Assembly: GCA_036897485.1 (NCBI GenBank)
Contig: JAYMTF010000879.1
Location: 1-28,732, forward strand
Reading direction: 5' to 3'
Origin: Pelargonium nanum
Lineage: Eukaryota; Streptophyta; Magnoliopsida; Geraniales; Geraniaceae
DNA: 28,732 nt
Shown here: positions 9,943 through 22,288 of the stretch, one piece after another
Layout: the number at the start of each line of letters is the position of its first letter
Position numbering within the stretch: the first letter of the stretch is position 1
The notes under the pieces: generated by a model
What the model was told of the DNA's origin: nothing
What the model saw: the letters and a program-made list of their open reading frames with translations, nothing else
The model's database searches: none
Position numbers and translations under genes: made by a program

Positions 9943-11616
9943 ATGGATAGAGAGAAGCTGATGAAAATGGCTACTGCTGTTCGCACGGGCGGAAAAGGCA
10001 GTGTGCGAAGGTATATCCTCCCTCTTATCCTTTTCGTACTTTTGTTTTAGGCGTTTATCTGTTGTTTGAGTAAGTGAGAGCATGTTTTTCATTGTAAAAA
10101 TGTTCGTTCGGTTCATTTATGGGTTGTGAAGACATTGTTTAGGTGATGAATCTTGGGGGCTTTAAAGGATAGGCTGCCTGATTCTGCTGTGGGAGGTGAT
10201 TTTCATGTAATTATTTGCTTGCGCTCCAGGATCACACAGTGGGCAATTTGATATTTTCAGACCACAAACCTCTTAACACTAATGAATTTGGGAACATTAT
10301 TCGGAATGAGAATTGTCTTAGGAGTATACTTGAAAAACTGGTGAAAAATCTATGGAATGAACGGGCTAAAGAATTGTATGTTTAGGCATCACTCCTTGGC
10401 AAGAATAAGAAATCAAAGAATTGTATGTTTGAAATATTGGTTTCTGATTACTTCTATATATTAATTATCTTCTAATGAATTAATTTGGACCAATGTCTTC
10501 TGTCTTCCCCCGCATCAGGAAGAAGAAGGCTATTCACAAGACCACGACTACCGATGATAAAAGGCTTCAGAGCACCTTGAAGAGGATTGGAGTTAACACC
10601 ATCCCCGCTATTGAAGAAGTGAATATTTTCAAGGATGATGTTGTTATCCAGTTTTTAAATCCAAAAGGTTAATAAACTTGCCTAAAAGAGTTCAAATGCA
10701 GATTCAGATTTTTTTTCTTAAATTCTTAACTCTGTGCTACTTGGCATCTTCAGACTAACTTCCATTTGGTATTGCAGTTCAAGCATCCATTGCTGCCAAC
10801 ACTTGGGTGGTCAGCGGTGCTCCTCAAACAAAAAGTATACTTTTCAATCCTCATACCTCTATTAACTCGTGTATTATACTTGTGAGGTCATCTGCTGTTG
10901 TTCGGATTGTCTTTGCGTTCAATTGTAATGTGGTTGCCAAGATATATGATTATATGCCCGTATAATTACCAAAAGGCAAAAATATTTCTACACATTCTCA
11001 TGGGTTGTTATTTGTAGGGACTGTGCTTTACCTAAACTTCACTTTTAGAGGATCTCAATTTTTGTATTATTTTTGTTCTTCCCTTCCAGCTATAGAACTA
11101 ATATTTTTTTCCTTTTATGTATTCTAGAATTGCAAGATATCCTCCCAGGGATCATCAACCAGCTGGGTATGTTACTTTCTTTGTTTCTTTCTAGTTTTCT
11201 TGTGTGCACCAAACGTTTATTTATTCTCCCACTATCGATATTGCTGCAGAGCTAATGTTATTGACACTACAATACAATGATATCCCTACTTTCTTATGAC
11301 AAACATTTGCTTGTCCAAAAAGCCTGATTTTTAGGACCTATAGCCTGATACTTGTTATCTTACCTAGATCAAAATTGGAAAGGATAAAGTATCGCCTGGT
11401 TTATGTATAGATTTTACGTGTCAATTGATGTTTCAAGGGTTTAAATTTTCAGGCCCTGATAATTTGGACAACCTAAGGAAGCTTGCTGAGCAGTTTCAGA
11501 AGCAAGCACCAAATGCAGGTGCAGCACCACAAGAAGAAGACGATGATGAGGTTCCCGAACTTGTTGCCGGCGAGACCTTTGAAGCTGCTGCTGCAGAAGA
11601 TGATCATACTAAATAG
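9943..11616 (+). CDS. BTF3: Nascent polypeptide-associated complex subunit beta (BTF3)
   Basis: Five coding exons: 9943-10010, 10519-10667, 10778-10834, 11128-11166 and 11453-11616. All are bounded by GT-AG and keep frame (phases 2, 1, 1, 1), giving 158 residues, the usual plant BTF3 length. The N-terminus [20 protein letters not shown] leads into a basic [10 protein letters not shown] motif (about 21-30), the known ribosome-contact site of NAC-beta. The NAC domain follows (about 38-105, with [20 protein letters not shown] and [19 protein letters not shown]). The tail is acidic ([11 protein letters not shown], ending DDHTK). NAC-beta pairs with NAC-alpha at the ribosome exit to shield nascent chains and guide sorting; BTF3 was first named as a transcription factor. 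The gene converges on ARF8. Confidence 0.97.
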
Positions 11617-11910
11617 AAGGCTCGGGGATTTGAATGACTTCCCAGCTCTTTCAGTTTTCAATTTCTTGTTTGGAATCTTATTTTCGTCCTTAGATTATGC
11701 ACTGTTTTTTAGTGACAAACTGGAAAGTAGCTAGTGACATTGTGATACTGGTACTCCCTCTGAGATATTATATACTTTGAGAGTGTTGGTCATTGAGCCC
11801 CAATATTAGTGTGCATGCATCTTCTCTGCCCATTCTTGTCTATAATGATGCTTTTTTTAGTATTATTTTGTTTAACAGCTATATCAACTCACTTATTTTA
11901 AGAAATATTT
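11617..11910 (+). other. BTF3 3' UTR region
   Basis: T-rich sequence following the stop codon. The transcript should end here, but no single poly(A) signal can be singled out. Confidence 0.5.
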
Positions 11911-12050
11911 CTTGGACCTGAGGAATGTGCGTAGTACTCCACTTCTAAAATAAGTGTTACGTTCGATTTGCATTCCTATCCCAAGATTCCTTGGACCCGA
12001 GGAATGTGCGTAGTATTCCACTTCAAAAATAAATGTTATGTTTAAGTATC
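11911..12050 (+). repeat. Two-copy tandem repeat, 79-bp period, between BTF3 and ARF8
   Basis: The word CTTGGACC-GAGGAATGTGCG with GTAGTA-TCCACTTC and AAAATAA-TGTTA is at 11911 and again at 11990, with few differences. The second copy is shorter. No coding potential. It lies between the convergent 3' ends of two genes. Confidence 0.8.
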
Positions 12051-12485
12051 ATGTTTCTTTTAAATTTGTCCAAAAATGATTTTTTTTAGGTTGTTATTCA
12101 TGAATTGTCACGAATATCCTTAAAACAAGGTAGTTAACATCTTTCAACACATGATTATGAGAATAAATGAAGAACCATGTCATCACACTAACTTTGAAAA
12201 GTAGAAAAAAACATTCATTTTAGACCAAAAAGGATAATGCTAAAACAAACCTCAGTAAATATTTCAACATTTACTGATATAATGGAGTGGAAGTCATCTT
12301 CTTTTATGCATAGAAAGTCCAATTCATATGAGCTATATAGCCTCTAGGGAACACAAGACTAAACAAGGGCAATGTCAGCCAGCACACAACAAATCAAGTA
12401 GGTCCTATGTAATGTAAATTCAGTTGTCTAGAAACACATATCTATAGTAGTGGAAGACATGACAAAGCACGCCTTATAATAGGCC
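12051..12485. other. ARF8 3' UTR and intergenic spacer
   Basis: Sequence between the tandem repeat and the ARF8 stop. It should contain the minus-strand 3' UTR. No other feature was recognised. Confidence 0.5.
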
Positions 12486-15400
12486 TCAGTATTCAAGTGA
12501 GCCAAGTGAGGACAGCCCCGAGACATGGTCTCTACCACCACTCCCACCACTGTTTTTCATCCTCTGACCTGCATTTGGGCTGAACGGTTCAATCTCTTGC
12601 TCCCCCATTTTTTGCACATCTTCGGGTGACAGTATCTTGATATACCAGACGTTATTCACAAACGCCCTGCACAGCACATTCTATTATGTAAGTCCACCAT
12701 GACTAGATATAACACCACATTCTCATTTGCTTCAAAATAACCATTATTTCATTAAGAGCAACAAATTCAACAAAACAATGAGGACAAAAGTAGCCGAATG
12801 CATGAAAACAACATAGAACCTATCAAAGCTTACTCACTTTGTCCCAAAATAAGGGACCTTTCTATTTTGAGAAAAATCGAGTTAGTTAGTGTTGTATATT
12901 TACTCTTTCATCCCATGGACATGTATTCTAACAAACTTAACGGAAACTAACTTATTATAAGGACACTATTGATAATTCACGCATAACTAACTTCCTAAAA
13001 AGAAACAGGACATTTATTATGGGATGGAGGGAGAATTATAGTAATAACTTACTCCCACGGGTCGTCTCCAAGGAGAAGTACATCATTCTCCCTGTCAACA
13101 AATACAAGCTGCCAGCCTGATCTAAGAGGGTTTTCCAATTTCCCCTCGATTCCAAACATCTGCGCCAGCTCCTCTCGCAGCTCATGATAGCTGCTGAACC
13201 GGGTGATGTCCAGTGAGCGCCCTACCGACCCCGATTTATAGACCTGTGAAAATACAAGTGCATCATCCACCTGAAATTATTAAGCAACAGATATAAGTAT
13301 TAAAAGACATCCCGCTTGCTCACACCTTCACAAATGTCCTGGATGGGGTTGGTGGATCGCCTTGCCCTGCACCATGCAACAACTCAGAAGAGTCTTGCAT
13401 GCAACCATACAGAGAACTCTGAAATCCAGAATCCCCTAATGGAATTGAGGACACATCAGCATCAATTGAAGTAGTAAAACTGGGCACAGTAGTGGGGACT
13501 AGGAGTCCAGATGAGTCAATGTTAACCCCAAAGAGTGTAGGGTTATGGATGTCTGAGCTACAATTTTGTGGTTCCACAGCAGCATTTTTTCCAGGGTAGG
13601 GTGGGAGTGACATTGAGTTGGTGAAAGCATTGACCTGTGATTGTGCATACTTAGGGTTAGGGTTCCATGTTTGCTGGCTTAACTGCTGCTCACTTAACAT
13701 GGAGTGACCAGTCCTCGAGAAGTTCAAAGAGTTGCCACTCCCTTCTGGACACTGTGAACTCAAAATGTTCTGCATAGGAGCAACAGATGAAGAGAACTTT
13801 GAGCTTGAATCCATAAAGTCTGGTCTTGAAAAAGATGGAGAAGGCACATTTGTCTGCTGCCTGTGCTGGATCTGATCACCTTGTACCTGAAGTGCATCCT
13901 GATATGAATGCGGCTGTTTTTGAATCTGTTCCTCAGATTGATTGCCAAGCTGTTGATGTAGAAGGTGCCTGGGCTGGTTCTCCATTAAAACTTGGGTTTG
14001 TGCCTGCAGGATAGTTGGAGAGATTGGCTGCTGCTGCTGCTGCTGTTGTAGTTGCAACAGAGGATTGTGGCTAGTTGACTGTTGCAGATATTGTGAAGGC
14101 TGTTGAAACTGCATAAATTGCTGTCGCAGGGGGTCTCCACTTCCAACATTCTGCAAACCAGCTGACAACATGGCTTGGTACTGCTGGTTATGATCATTTC
14201 CTAGCAATGTGGGATCCAGTCTCTGTTGCATCCAGGGAAACATGCCAACAGATTGAAAATTCAGGGAGTGAAGGCCTTGTTCTCCAGCGGCCCCCCTTAG
14301 CCACATCAAACTATTAGCTGCTTCATCCCTAGTATCTGTAACAGGATCATGTGGGAGAATATTTAAATGGACCAACTACAGAAAACGATATATATACAAC
14401 AAATAATGGGTAAAATTAAGAGGGATCAGAGAGACATTGCACAGACAGTAGAGTGTAGGACACCATTTTCAATTCCATTCTCCCATCCCAAAATAAGAGT
14501 CCACTTTCCATCTTTTGCAAAATTCAAGGATAAGTCAGTATTATGTGCATTTAGTGTAACAAAGCCAAGTGATTCTAACTAATTTTAGGGATATTATTGG
14601 TGATTCAGGCATAAACTAAATAAAAATCAGAGCAGACACTCATTTTGGGATTTAAGGAATACCATTTATGCATCATGTACCCAAGTGGCCTAGCCTTGTA
14701 GGTTCATATAATATTAAAACACTAAACTAAGACAGAGCAAGGAAAAGACCTACTTCATGTTGCAAGAAAAAAAATGTTTATGGAGAGAAGGCAAACACAT
14801 TTCCCTGCAAATAACTGATGTTTACAAAACAAAGTTACGTTAGTATAACCTTTTAAAAATTATTAGTCATTACAAGAGTACCACTTCTTTCTTTCTTAGC
14901 GAACATATTGCCTCTCAATTCCTATATGCCAATGCAGCCAATCACTCTGTCCATGTATTTTATGCATACATTGTGGCAAAGGAAATGAAGCTCCAAGTGA
15001 ACTCATAGAAACACTAACATAGGCACTGAATCTTTGACTGAATTCAGGAAACTATAAACTACTAGTATAAACAGTTATGGTAATAAATGTATGTGTGCTT
15101 TTTGAACTAAAACTTAGTCAACTTAAATTAGCATTTAAAACATAAATTTACAATAACAATAAAAAGGCTGAATCAATCTAAAATATAGGACAGAAAATAC
15201 AATACACCCTACCCAACGATGAGACTCCTGGATGCCATGGACGTTTCATTCGGAGGGGAAATAATGATGGATACATGGGGAAAGTTGTAAGAGGTTCAAT
15301 TTCCCACAATGATACCCTTGGCTGCCGCTCACCAGCAGTTGATTCATCCCAACCAACCTACATGTTGTGAAGGAAGAAAGAATAAGTGATAGGCAAAAGA

Positions 15401-18400
15401 AAATTGCTTCTAACTCATGTCATCAGATATAAAAGGAATAAAGATAAAACACCCACTTTCAGGACACAGACATAGTAAGAACTCTTGTTGGAGGAAACAG
15501 AAAATATAAAAATCGAATTACAATACAGCAAGGAATAACCAATGCACAAGATACAGAAGGAACTTTACAATTTATAGTCCGTAAACAAAGTGATGGAATA
15601 CAGATGTTTTTTTTCAAACAGGAGTCACTTGCACCAATGAAACCTCAGAAAACACATGCTGACATGCAGCAGAGCATGTTGCAGATATCTGCATTTTCCC
15701 CCTGCAGTTCATATTTGTATATTTAACAAATTTATCAATATTTTACTTTTGTCATTTTTCAATAATTCAGTTCACAGATAAAAACCGAACTATGTGCTGT
15801 AAGCCTTAGCCACCTTTTCTTTTGCATCCTTATCTTGCTCAAGGCACCACCAACTCTCAACTGCTCAGTCTTCCAATTTCGCCATCATAACACCCCAGGC
15901 TCATCTAGGGCTAGGTCTCATTGAATCATGACACCCACATAGCAAAGGAATATAGCCCGATCACATAAACAAAACAGATAAACTATCTACCTAGCAGGTA
16001 CAAAGTAGACTTAGTATATTAATGATATCTGCATGAAATATAGGCCAGAGAACATCACGTGATCCTTTCAAGTTTTTAGCAAGCATTAGAGTCTTACCAC
16101 ATACACCAATTAATAACAATCCATCACTAGATTTCAGAGAAAAGAACTTTTTACATATTCAATAGAAAAAACCCTGTACCAGGCTGACAAACTCCTAGAC
16201 AGTAGCGTTTTATTCTTAAAGATTCGAGCGGCCTAATTCTATATTTGTTAATTTTCGGCTTAAGCATGATAAAAAGTTACAGTCAGCCATAGCACTGTCC
16301 TTAGCAACCAAATATATGTGGCCTCAACAGATTTCCTGCAGATATGATATGGATGAGAATAAGAGGCTCGAGAAAGTGCAACACAGAGGAATCCAGACAT
16401 GTACAACAGCTCAAGTACATGCATAAAAGACCATGCTCCCCATACAGCATGAGGAGACCAAGATAACTGAGGTTAGGAGGAAGAAGGGCCGGCCAAAAAT
16501 TAATCCATCCATAGGCTTTTTGAAGGATGCTAATGCTTTACCTAATGCTCTACCAGTTCTTTATTGCTATAATTAGCTTCAACGCTAAATGGTACTAAAC
16601 AATTAATTTAACACAATTTTACACATTTAGTAAAAAAAAAAATCACATCTAAATTGTTACAACAACATAAATAAGTCCAAAAGAATATTAGGTTTTATTT
16701 TTGACACCAATGGTTGTGGTTCAAAAGTTATTGCTAACCAAATACATACGGTTTGTTTTAGGTTTGAGCGTCAAATTAGATCGAGCCAAAACACACAGAG
16801 TAAGACCCCTATTTTAAGAGTGCATATGTTCACAAAAATGGATATTACCTAGGAACACCATAGATGCATAAAGCTTGTCACCAAATACATTGAATTATGA
16901 GTGAGAGTGCAAATGTTTTACAAAAATGTAGTACACAATAATATTACCTTGACAGATCGCCAATGAGAATTTGGCCAACGAGCAGGATCCAGATCACTAA
17001 TGCCAGTTATTGTACCCATGTACCTGGACAACATAAACATTCAACAAATAAATATGCACATACAAAACAATAATGCTGCAGAGGCAGCAGTCTCTTGGTT
17101 TTACAATACAATTAAAAATAATGCAGGACTTATAAATAGACTGCAACTCCTTCATCCCCAACCAATCAGTAACGGATGCAAATATTCCAACCCTCGAAGA
17201 GACACATACAAATTGCAGATAAGTAGCTGAAATTACAGTGTGCCTCATTCAGTAAACTATATGCTTCGAAAGCCAGAAGGCCCAGAACTAGACCATATCA
17301 CACCGGATTCTCAGTACCATAACATGATGGGGCACAGGCTCTCTATTATGAATATTTTGAATAACCCTATTACTTGAGCCCATCCATAAATAATCAACAG
17401 GAAAGGCAATAGCTCCAGAATATAAAGTGAGTTCATGATACAATCACTGATGACACAATCAGAATTACTTATACTTCACTACAAATAAATAGTCTCGTCA
17501 CATAAATAAAATAAATTCAAGACAAATCATATAAGAGATCAGGATTAAGAAAACAAAACCGTCATTGAACTATAAACCAGTGTAATACCTGCGAACACTA
17601 GATTCTTCAGTCTCAAATAGCATCCGGAAACGCATCCCAACTGATACTCGTGTATGAAACGCTGCCTTCACATATTTTGTAAGGGGTATGACAAACTCAG
17701 ATGGACTAGCCCTGTATGTAAAACATGTTAGAAAGCCCATATATGGAAAGCATTCTATGGAGAAAGAGGAAAGATCATTAAACACAGTATAGAAGAAACT
17801 ATGATGAATTTCAGCACCTTGGATTATAAAATATTGTAAAACAGCTATTAGTTGCAGCAGCATGAGCTGCAGCAGCAAGGAGTCCAATGTGCATGCTATC
17901 ACTTGATAACACAGAAGATGGCATCACGGTTTGGGGTCGAATGGCACGGCGAATTCCTAAAAGAAGCTGGTTCTTTTCATTCCTAAATTAATGTAATGGA
18001 GCATAAGATACTAACTCAAGAATCTTCAAGATGCAAATAAATTATCCATGAAAATGAGAAAGGAAATGCGTACCATATGAAAAGCACAGAATCTCCAGCA
18101 ACAAGCCTTTTGGCACTAACAAACACACTCCAGCCTGTAGTAAGAAGATGCCTTTTAGGCTGTCCTGTGAGATTAAGAAAATACAAGTCAGTTGATATAG
18201 AAGAATCACCCCCAAAATTTTGAAGAACTGTCTCACTATCTGTTTCTCAACACCACAATCAGATAGTTGAAAGCAATTCTCTCTGGTTACATACAGTTAA
18301 CAAATACATCAACAAGATATGGATGGCATACCCTTACTCCTAACCCATGTTGACGGCCATATAGCAATATTTTAGACAAATTCCTTAAAGTGAAGAGGAT

Positions 18401-21400
18401 TTGTTCCCCATCATAATTCTAGGAATAGATGACAACCAGCGTTTTATCAAGGACCCTATGGTTCTTGCAAAAACTAGTGCTAAGTCAATTTCACCAAGCA
18501 CTATCTGGCTAAAACTAGTGCTTACATTATGTAATACTGTTCCATAAAGCAGTATATTGAAAGCACCCTCGTGATCCACAAACATAGAATCCAATAACAA
18601 ATAGCTTTCCTCCAGTTCATAGGGTATGTCGTATGGAAATTATGATCAGGAGTGACCATAATTTCACAGTTCTAACTACAAGGGGTGATAGGGCAAAAAT
18701 ACAGTATGCCTCACAGATCTTCCATGCCTAATATTGCATTTCCTTATTGTTTTATTCATGGTTCCCTTGAATTTTGAGCTAAGGGTATATTGGAACTTTC
18801 AAAGTTGCTGGAATGGGCAGGAGTTTTGACCCTTTATTCTTACCTTAGGCGCAGTTATGCATGTCGTTGACGTTAATTATGTCTCTCATAGTTTATAAAT
18901 TAGTTGTTTTCAGGTCAAAAATAAATTATTTTTTCATTAATTAACTCTTACACAAGGATGACACCTAAGCCCAAGGGATCTAGGCTTGAGGCCTCAATAA
19001 ATTTTGCATATTTACTAGCCTAAAGCTCTTCGATCTATATCTAACCTTCACCTATATAGCATATAGAACTCTACTTCTGCAATGCCTTACCCCTTTATCT
19101 ATCAATTCGATCCAACATCCCTCGGAACAGCCACTACAACTTTTCATGGCTATCTAAGCAGTTCCATTTCCCTTAGAAGTTCCTCTTACTATATCCCAAA
19201 ACCAAAGCTTCCAAGTAGATATTTCTAAAACCCAAATTCCTTTTATACTAATTCTTGACCAGTTAACCCCAATTCTTAAGAACACTATCCCCATTTTTTC
19301 CAAAACCCAAGGATATCCAATTTCCCCACTCCCGTGTCCCGTGTCCCATGTCCCATGTCAACCAACCCAAGGAGACTCAATGATATGTGAAGACATGTGC
19401 AGTCGTACAAAATCTCCAAAGACGATTATCTACATTTAGGTATGTGGAAATCCAAGAATTCCCAAAATTAACCATGTAAGTTTCTTATCCTTATACAACC
19501 AAATTTGATCCTCGGGTATATATCTTTTACTTTGAGCACCAAAATTGAGCATCAGGAAGTGAATAGATACATATCCTCAAATCTGCTTTAATGCAAAAGG
19601 ACAATTTAGAATTGTCAGGTTTCGAGACATCAATATGTTCTTTCCATTGCCGACCAAAAAGAAGAATATTGACAAAGTGAGATGCTCCAGATGTTTATTG
19701 ATGAACAAGCACCACCATCTAGCAATAAAGAGTTGAACAGTTGAATACATCCTACCTAAGGATGCATAGTCTAGTTCTATAATTTTTGCCACCAAGAAAC
19801 ACATTGAGCTTACTTCCCAGCAGAGGATCCTTCTGAGGAAAAGATGAGACTGTACCATTCACCACATGTGAACCTTCCTAAGCACTAGTCCATCTGGGCA
19901 TTCTCATCCTCCACAATTCTGTAAGAATGCCGTAGAGAACTTCACCACACATCACATCATCACAAAACTCTAAGACAGCCCTTTCATAACCACAGTGTAT
20001 GTGTTATCTGCAAGAAGATGCCCATTAACCTTTGCCTCGTACGAACTGGATCCCAAATATTTCTCGATCAAACTTTAAGGGCCCAAATTATGTTCTCATT
20101 ATTGCTTCACGGGGCTAAATTTAGCTCAAGAAACCTCTGAACAGAATTTTCAGATTTTAATTTGAACTAACAGTCTCTCATGATCATTTTGCTACTTCAA
20201 GAAGAATAAATACACCTGTAATTCAAAGCAATCCTCCTCATTACTGGCCAATACAACATAAGGATTTTGAGCATCACACTCCTCAAAAGGGCTGAAGGGC
20301 CACACATTAAGAGTTCTTTCTTTCATGCATTTTTTGCCTCTCGAGTTACTCTTTCTTCCATTCATCTCATCTCTACCCATCACGTAATTGCTTGCTCTTG
20401 ACACAAGTAACTATTTGGCATTAGTTAAACTAATAGCCGAAGCATGTGATGCACCTAGTCAGACACCGCACAACATAAAATAGGTTTGGAATGTTCTGAA
20501 CAAGGCAGCTGTCAAATAAGAACTCTGTAATTTTTCCATTTCATAAAGAGTTATATACAGTCATTGTTCTATAATATGGATACTATCATATACTGCTCAT
20601 ACCACACATCCATTCTTCAATATGAGAGCAATATCCATGTTAAACGAGCGTGCCATTATTTATGAAATAGGAGTGCTTAACGAAGTTTGAAGGGAAATAA
20701 TCATGTTGTTCCATTTCATCACCAATAGAAATACACAAATAATGGATTACACTTGGAAAATATGAATAAATTCTACCATCACATAAGATGATCCAGATGT
20801 GAATAGGAAGTTTTGAATGGTAAGTTGAAGATTAAATTTTTTTCTGAAACTGTTAAAAGCAAGTTACTCAAAAGTGGACATAGAAAAGTCCACAGGCATC
20901 GGTTGACAACAATCTGAAGTTTTCTATTTGACTTGCTACTATAACGAATGAACTTATCTCAATAATGTGGCATTGAAAAACACAAGAATAAACCAGAAGA
21001 TACATTTTGACATAATTACAACCTTCACATAAATAATACATAAGCAAACTGCTTCATTACTAACCTCGGAAGATATGCCTAAATTTCCACTCGACATCAT
21101 GGAGATCTCTTGCAATAAGTTCCTGAGCTGGTGGTTGTTGTGAGAAATCCTGCAGAACCGAAAGGATACATTAACCTCATAATTAAGAAGTTCCAAGAAA
21201 CAAAACAGAGAAAAGAAACTACCAGAGGAGGGAAAACTTTCTCAGCAGCACGACGAGGAACTGAAAACCCTCCATGTGTACTTGTATCACTCGCAGTAAG
21301 CGTCTTGCAAAAATAGTTAGTGGGCTGCTTGCTCGGCATCCCTAACTCCACGGGAAGAAACGTATCCTTCTGCTCTTGCTATAAGTATCACAACCAAATA

Positions 21401-22288
21401 CAACATTCCAACTTGATTCAGAAATAATGACCAAAAGATCACCATTTACTCAAGAACAAGAAACTCCTAAAGATTACCGGTGTCAGAGGCTGCAATGTCA
21501 TTTGAGCATACACTTCATCCGTTTCAACATCAGCCTGAAATTCCACAAACAATCATAATTTTTATAAATTTCAGCTGTCTTTTGCTGCAAACAGAGAACA
21601 GCATTGACTAATTACATGGAAAGTAATGAACTCACATGCATTGTAACATTGTGGAGTTGGCATATCAGCTGGGGAGGCAAGTTCGGGTAATTGGGTATGT
21701 GCCCATCAACCTCTTTGTTAGTTGTAGCAGCAACCTACAATATCATTCCATTGAAATGCAATTAGATTTTGCCAAGCACAAACTTTTGCATATTGATAGT
21801 TTGATACAAGTGGCAACATACCTTTGGAAACACAGAAGAAGAAGAGAATTAAAAATGGAAATGAAATAAAGAAGCATTCATGAGCCAACCTGTTCGCTAT
21901 GACCCTGAGGGAAGTAGACCACACGGCTCCCCACAGTAGGTAGGGACACAAGCGGTCCAGCGCATGCATGCCATAGCTCCGAATTCAAACACTTCTTTTC
22001 CCCTATCATCATCACCATCATCAATTGACTTATAAACTTCCCCCCACCAGAAAACAAATCAATAAAAAAAATAACAAATTATCACCAACACATATAAACA
22101 CAAATTCGCATGCAAAGATACAAAGTCAAAACTAAAAAGGATAAAATTCAGGCAAAAAAATAAAAATGATTTTGACAGAAGAAGAAGAAAAAAAAATAGG
22201 GAAAAAAGGAGACAGGGAGAGGAACAAAAGGGGGGAAATAGATACCTTCATGACTCTGCTGACCCAATCCTGATGTTGAAAGCTTCAT
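12486..22288 (-). CDS. ARF8: Auxin response factor, ARF8 type (class A, activator)
   Basis: Fourteen coding exons on the minus strand: 22288-22246, 22002-21890, 21734-21636, 21534-21478, 21378-21223, 21149-21065, 18164-18074, 17982-17818, 17711-17589, 17023-16948, 15357-15213, 14335-13326, 13243-13053 and 12666-12486. All junctions are GT-AG and stay in frame, giving 844 residues. The start [14 protein letters not shown] is the conserved ARF6/8 N-terminus. Domains in order: dimerisation region, then B3 DNA-binding domain (about 125-227, [20 protein letters not shown]); auxin_resp domain (about 250-336); Gln-rich middle region (about 385-720), typical of activators; PB1 domain (about 722-815), with the basic-face Lys in [12 protein letters not shown] and the acidic DDPWEAFV motif. 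The C-terminus [20 protein letters not shown] favours ARF8 over ARF6. ARF8 binds TGTCTC-type elements and is repressed by Aux/IAA proteins through PB1. The sixth intron is about 2.9 kb. Confidence 0.96.
12833..13033. mobile_element. MITE (Stowaway/mariner-like), ARF8 intron 13
   Basis: About 200 bp with imperfect terminal inverted repeats. The left end reads CTCACTTTGTCCCAAAATAA; the right end, on the complement, reads CTCCCTCCATCCCATAATAA, the classic start of Stowaway-like MITEs. TA precedes the left end, while the right flank does not clearly match. The interior shares a run (ACTATTGATAATTCACGCATAA) with the MITE at 14480. Non-coding and non-autonomous. Confidence 0.75.
13104..13124 (-). 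promoter_or_regulatory. miR167 target site in ARF8 exon 13
   Basis: On the minus (mRNA) strand these 21 bases begin TAGATCAGGCTGG and end CAGCTTGT. They encode the conserved RSGWQLV of the PB1 domain. This is the known miR167 site of ARF6 and ARF8, with the usual mismatch at the central G where the perfect complement has T. Slicing by miR167 controls ARF6/8 levels in flowers, ovules and roots. Confidence 0.93.
14026..14052 (-). repeat. CAG repeat coding a poly-Gln tract in ARF8
   Basis: Six CTG triplets followed by TTG on the plus strand read as CAA and six CAG on the coding strand, a run of seven Gln in the activation region. Such tracts are normal for Gln-rich ARFs and vary in length between alleles. 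Confidence 0.85.
14480..14657. mobile_element. MITE of the same family, ARF8 intron 11
   Basis: The left end CTCCCATCCCAAAATAAGAG faces, on the complement, TAAATCCCAAAATGAGTGTC. The interior run ATTATTGGTGATTCAGGCATAA corresponds to the one in the 12833 copy, in the same orientation. Its ends are more eroded than in that copy. Non-coding. Confidence 0.65.
14658..15212 (-). other. Remainder of ARF8 intron 11
   Basis: AT-rich intron sequence with no further element recognised. Confidence 0.6.
15358..16947 (-). other. ARF8 intron 10 (about 1.6 kb)
   Basis: The intron lies between exons 10 and 11 with a GTAATA donor and a TGTAG acceptor. I see no coding exon or clear transposon. The stretch 15830-15940 is locally CT-rich. 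Confidence 0.7.
17024..17588 (-). other. ARF8 intron 9
   Basis: A 565-bp intron between exons 9 and 10, GT-AG, with no feature recognised inside. Confidence 0.7.
18165..21064 (-). other. ARF8 intron 6, unusually long (2.9 kb)
   Basis: The phase-1 intron splits the Gly of [12 protein letters not shown] in the B3 domain. Donor GTTAGT follows 21065 and acceptor TCACAG precedes 18164. Most other introns of this gene are 80-600 bp. The interior contains open, exon-like traces on the minus strand, about 19577-20400, with stretches such as [16 protein letters not shown] and [14 protein letters not shown]. These are broken and match no family I can name. They suggest an inserted and decayed coding sequence, but chance open frames cannot be excluded. 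Confidence 0.6.
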
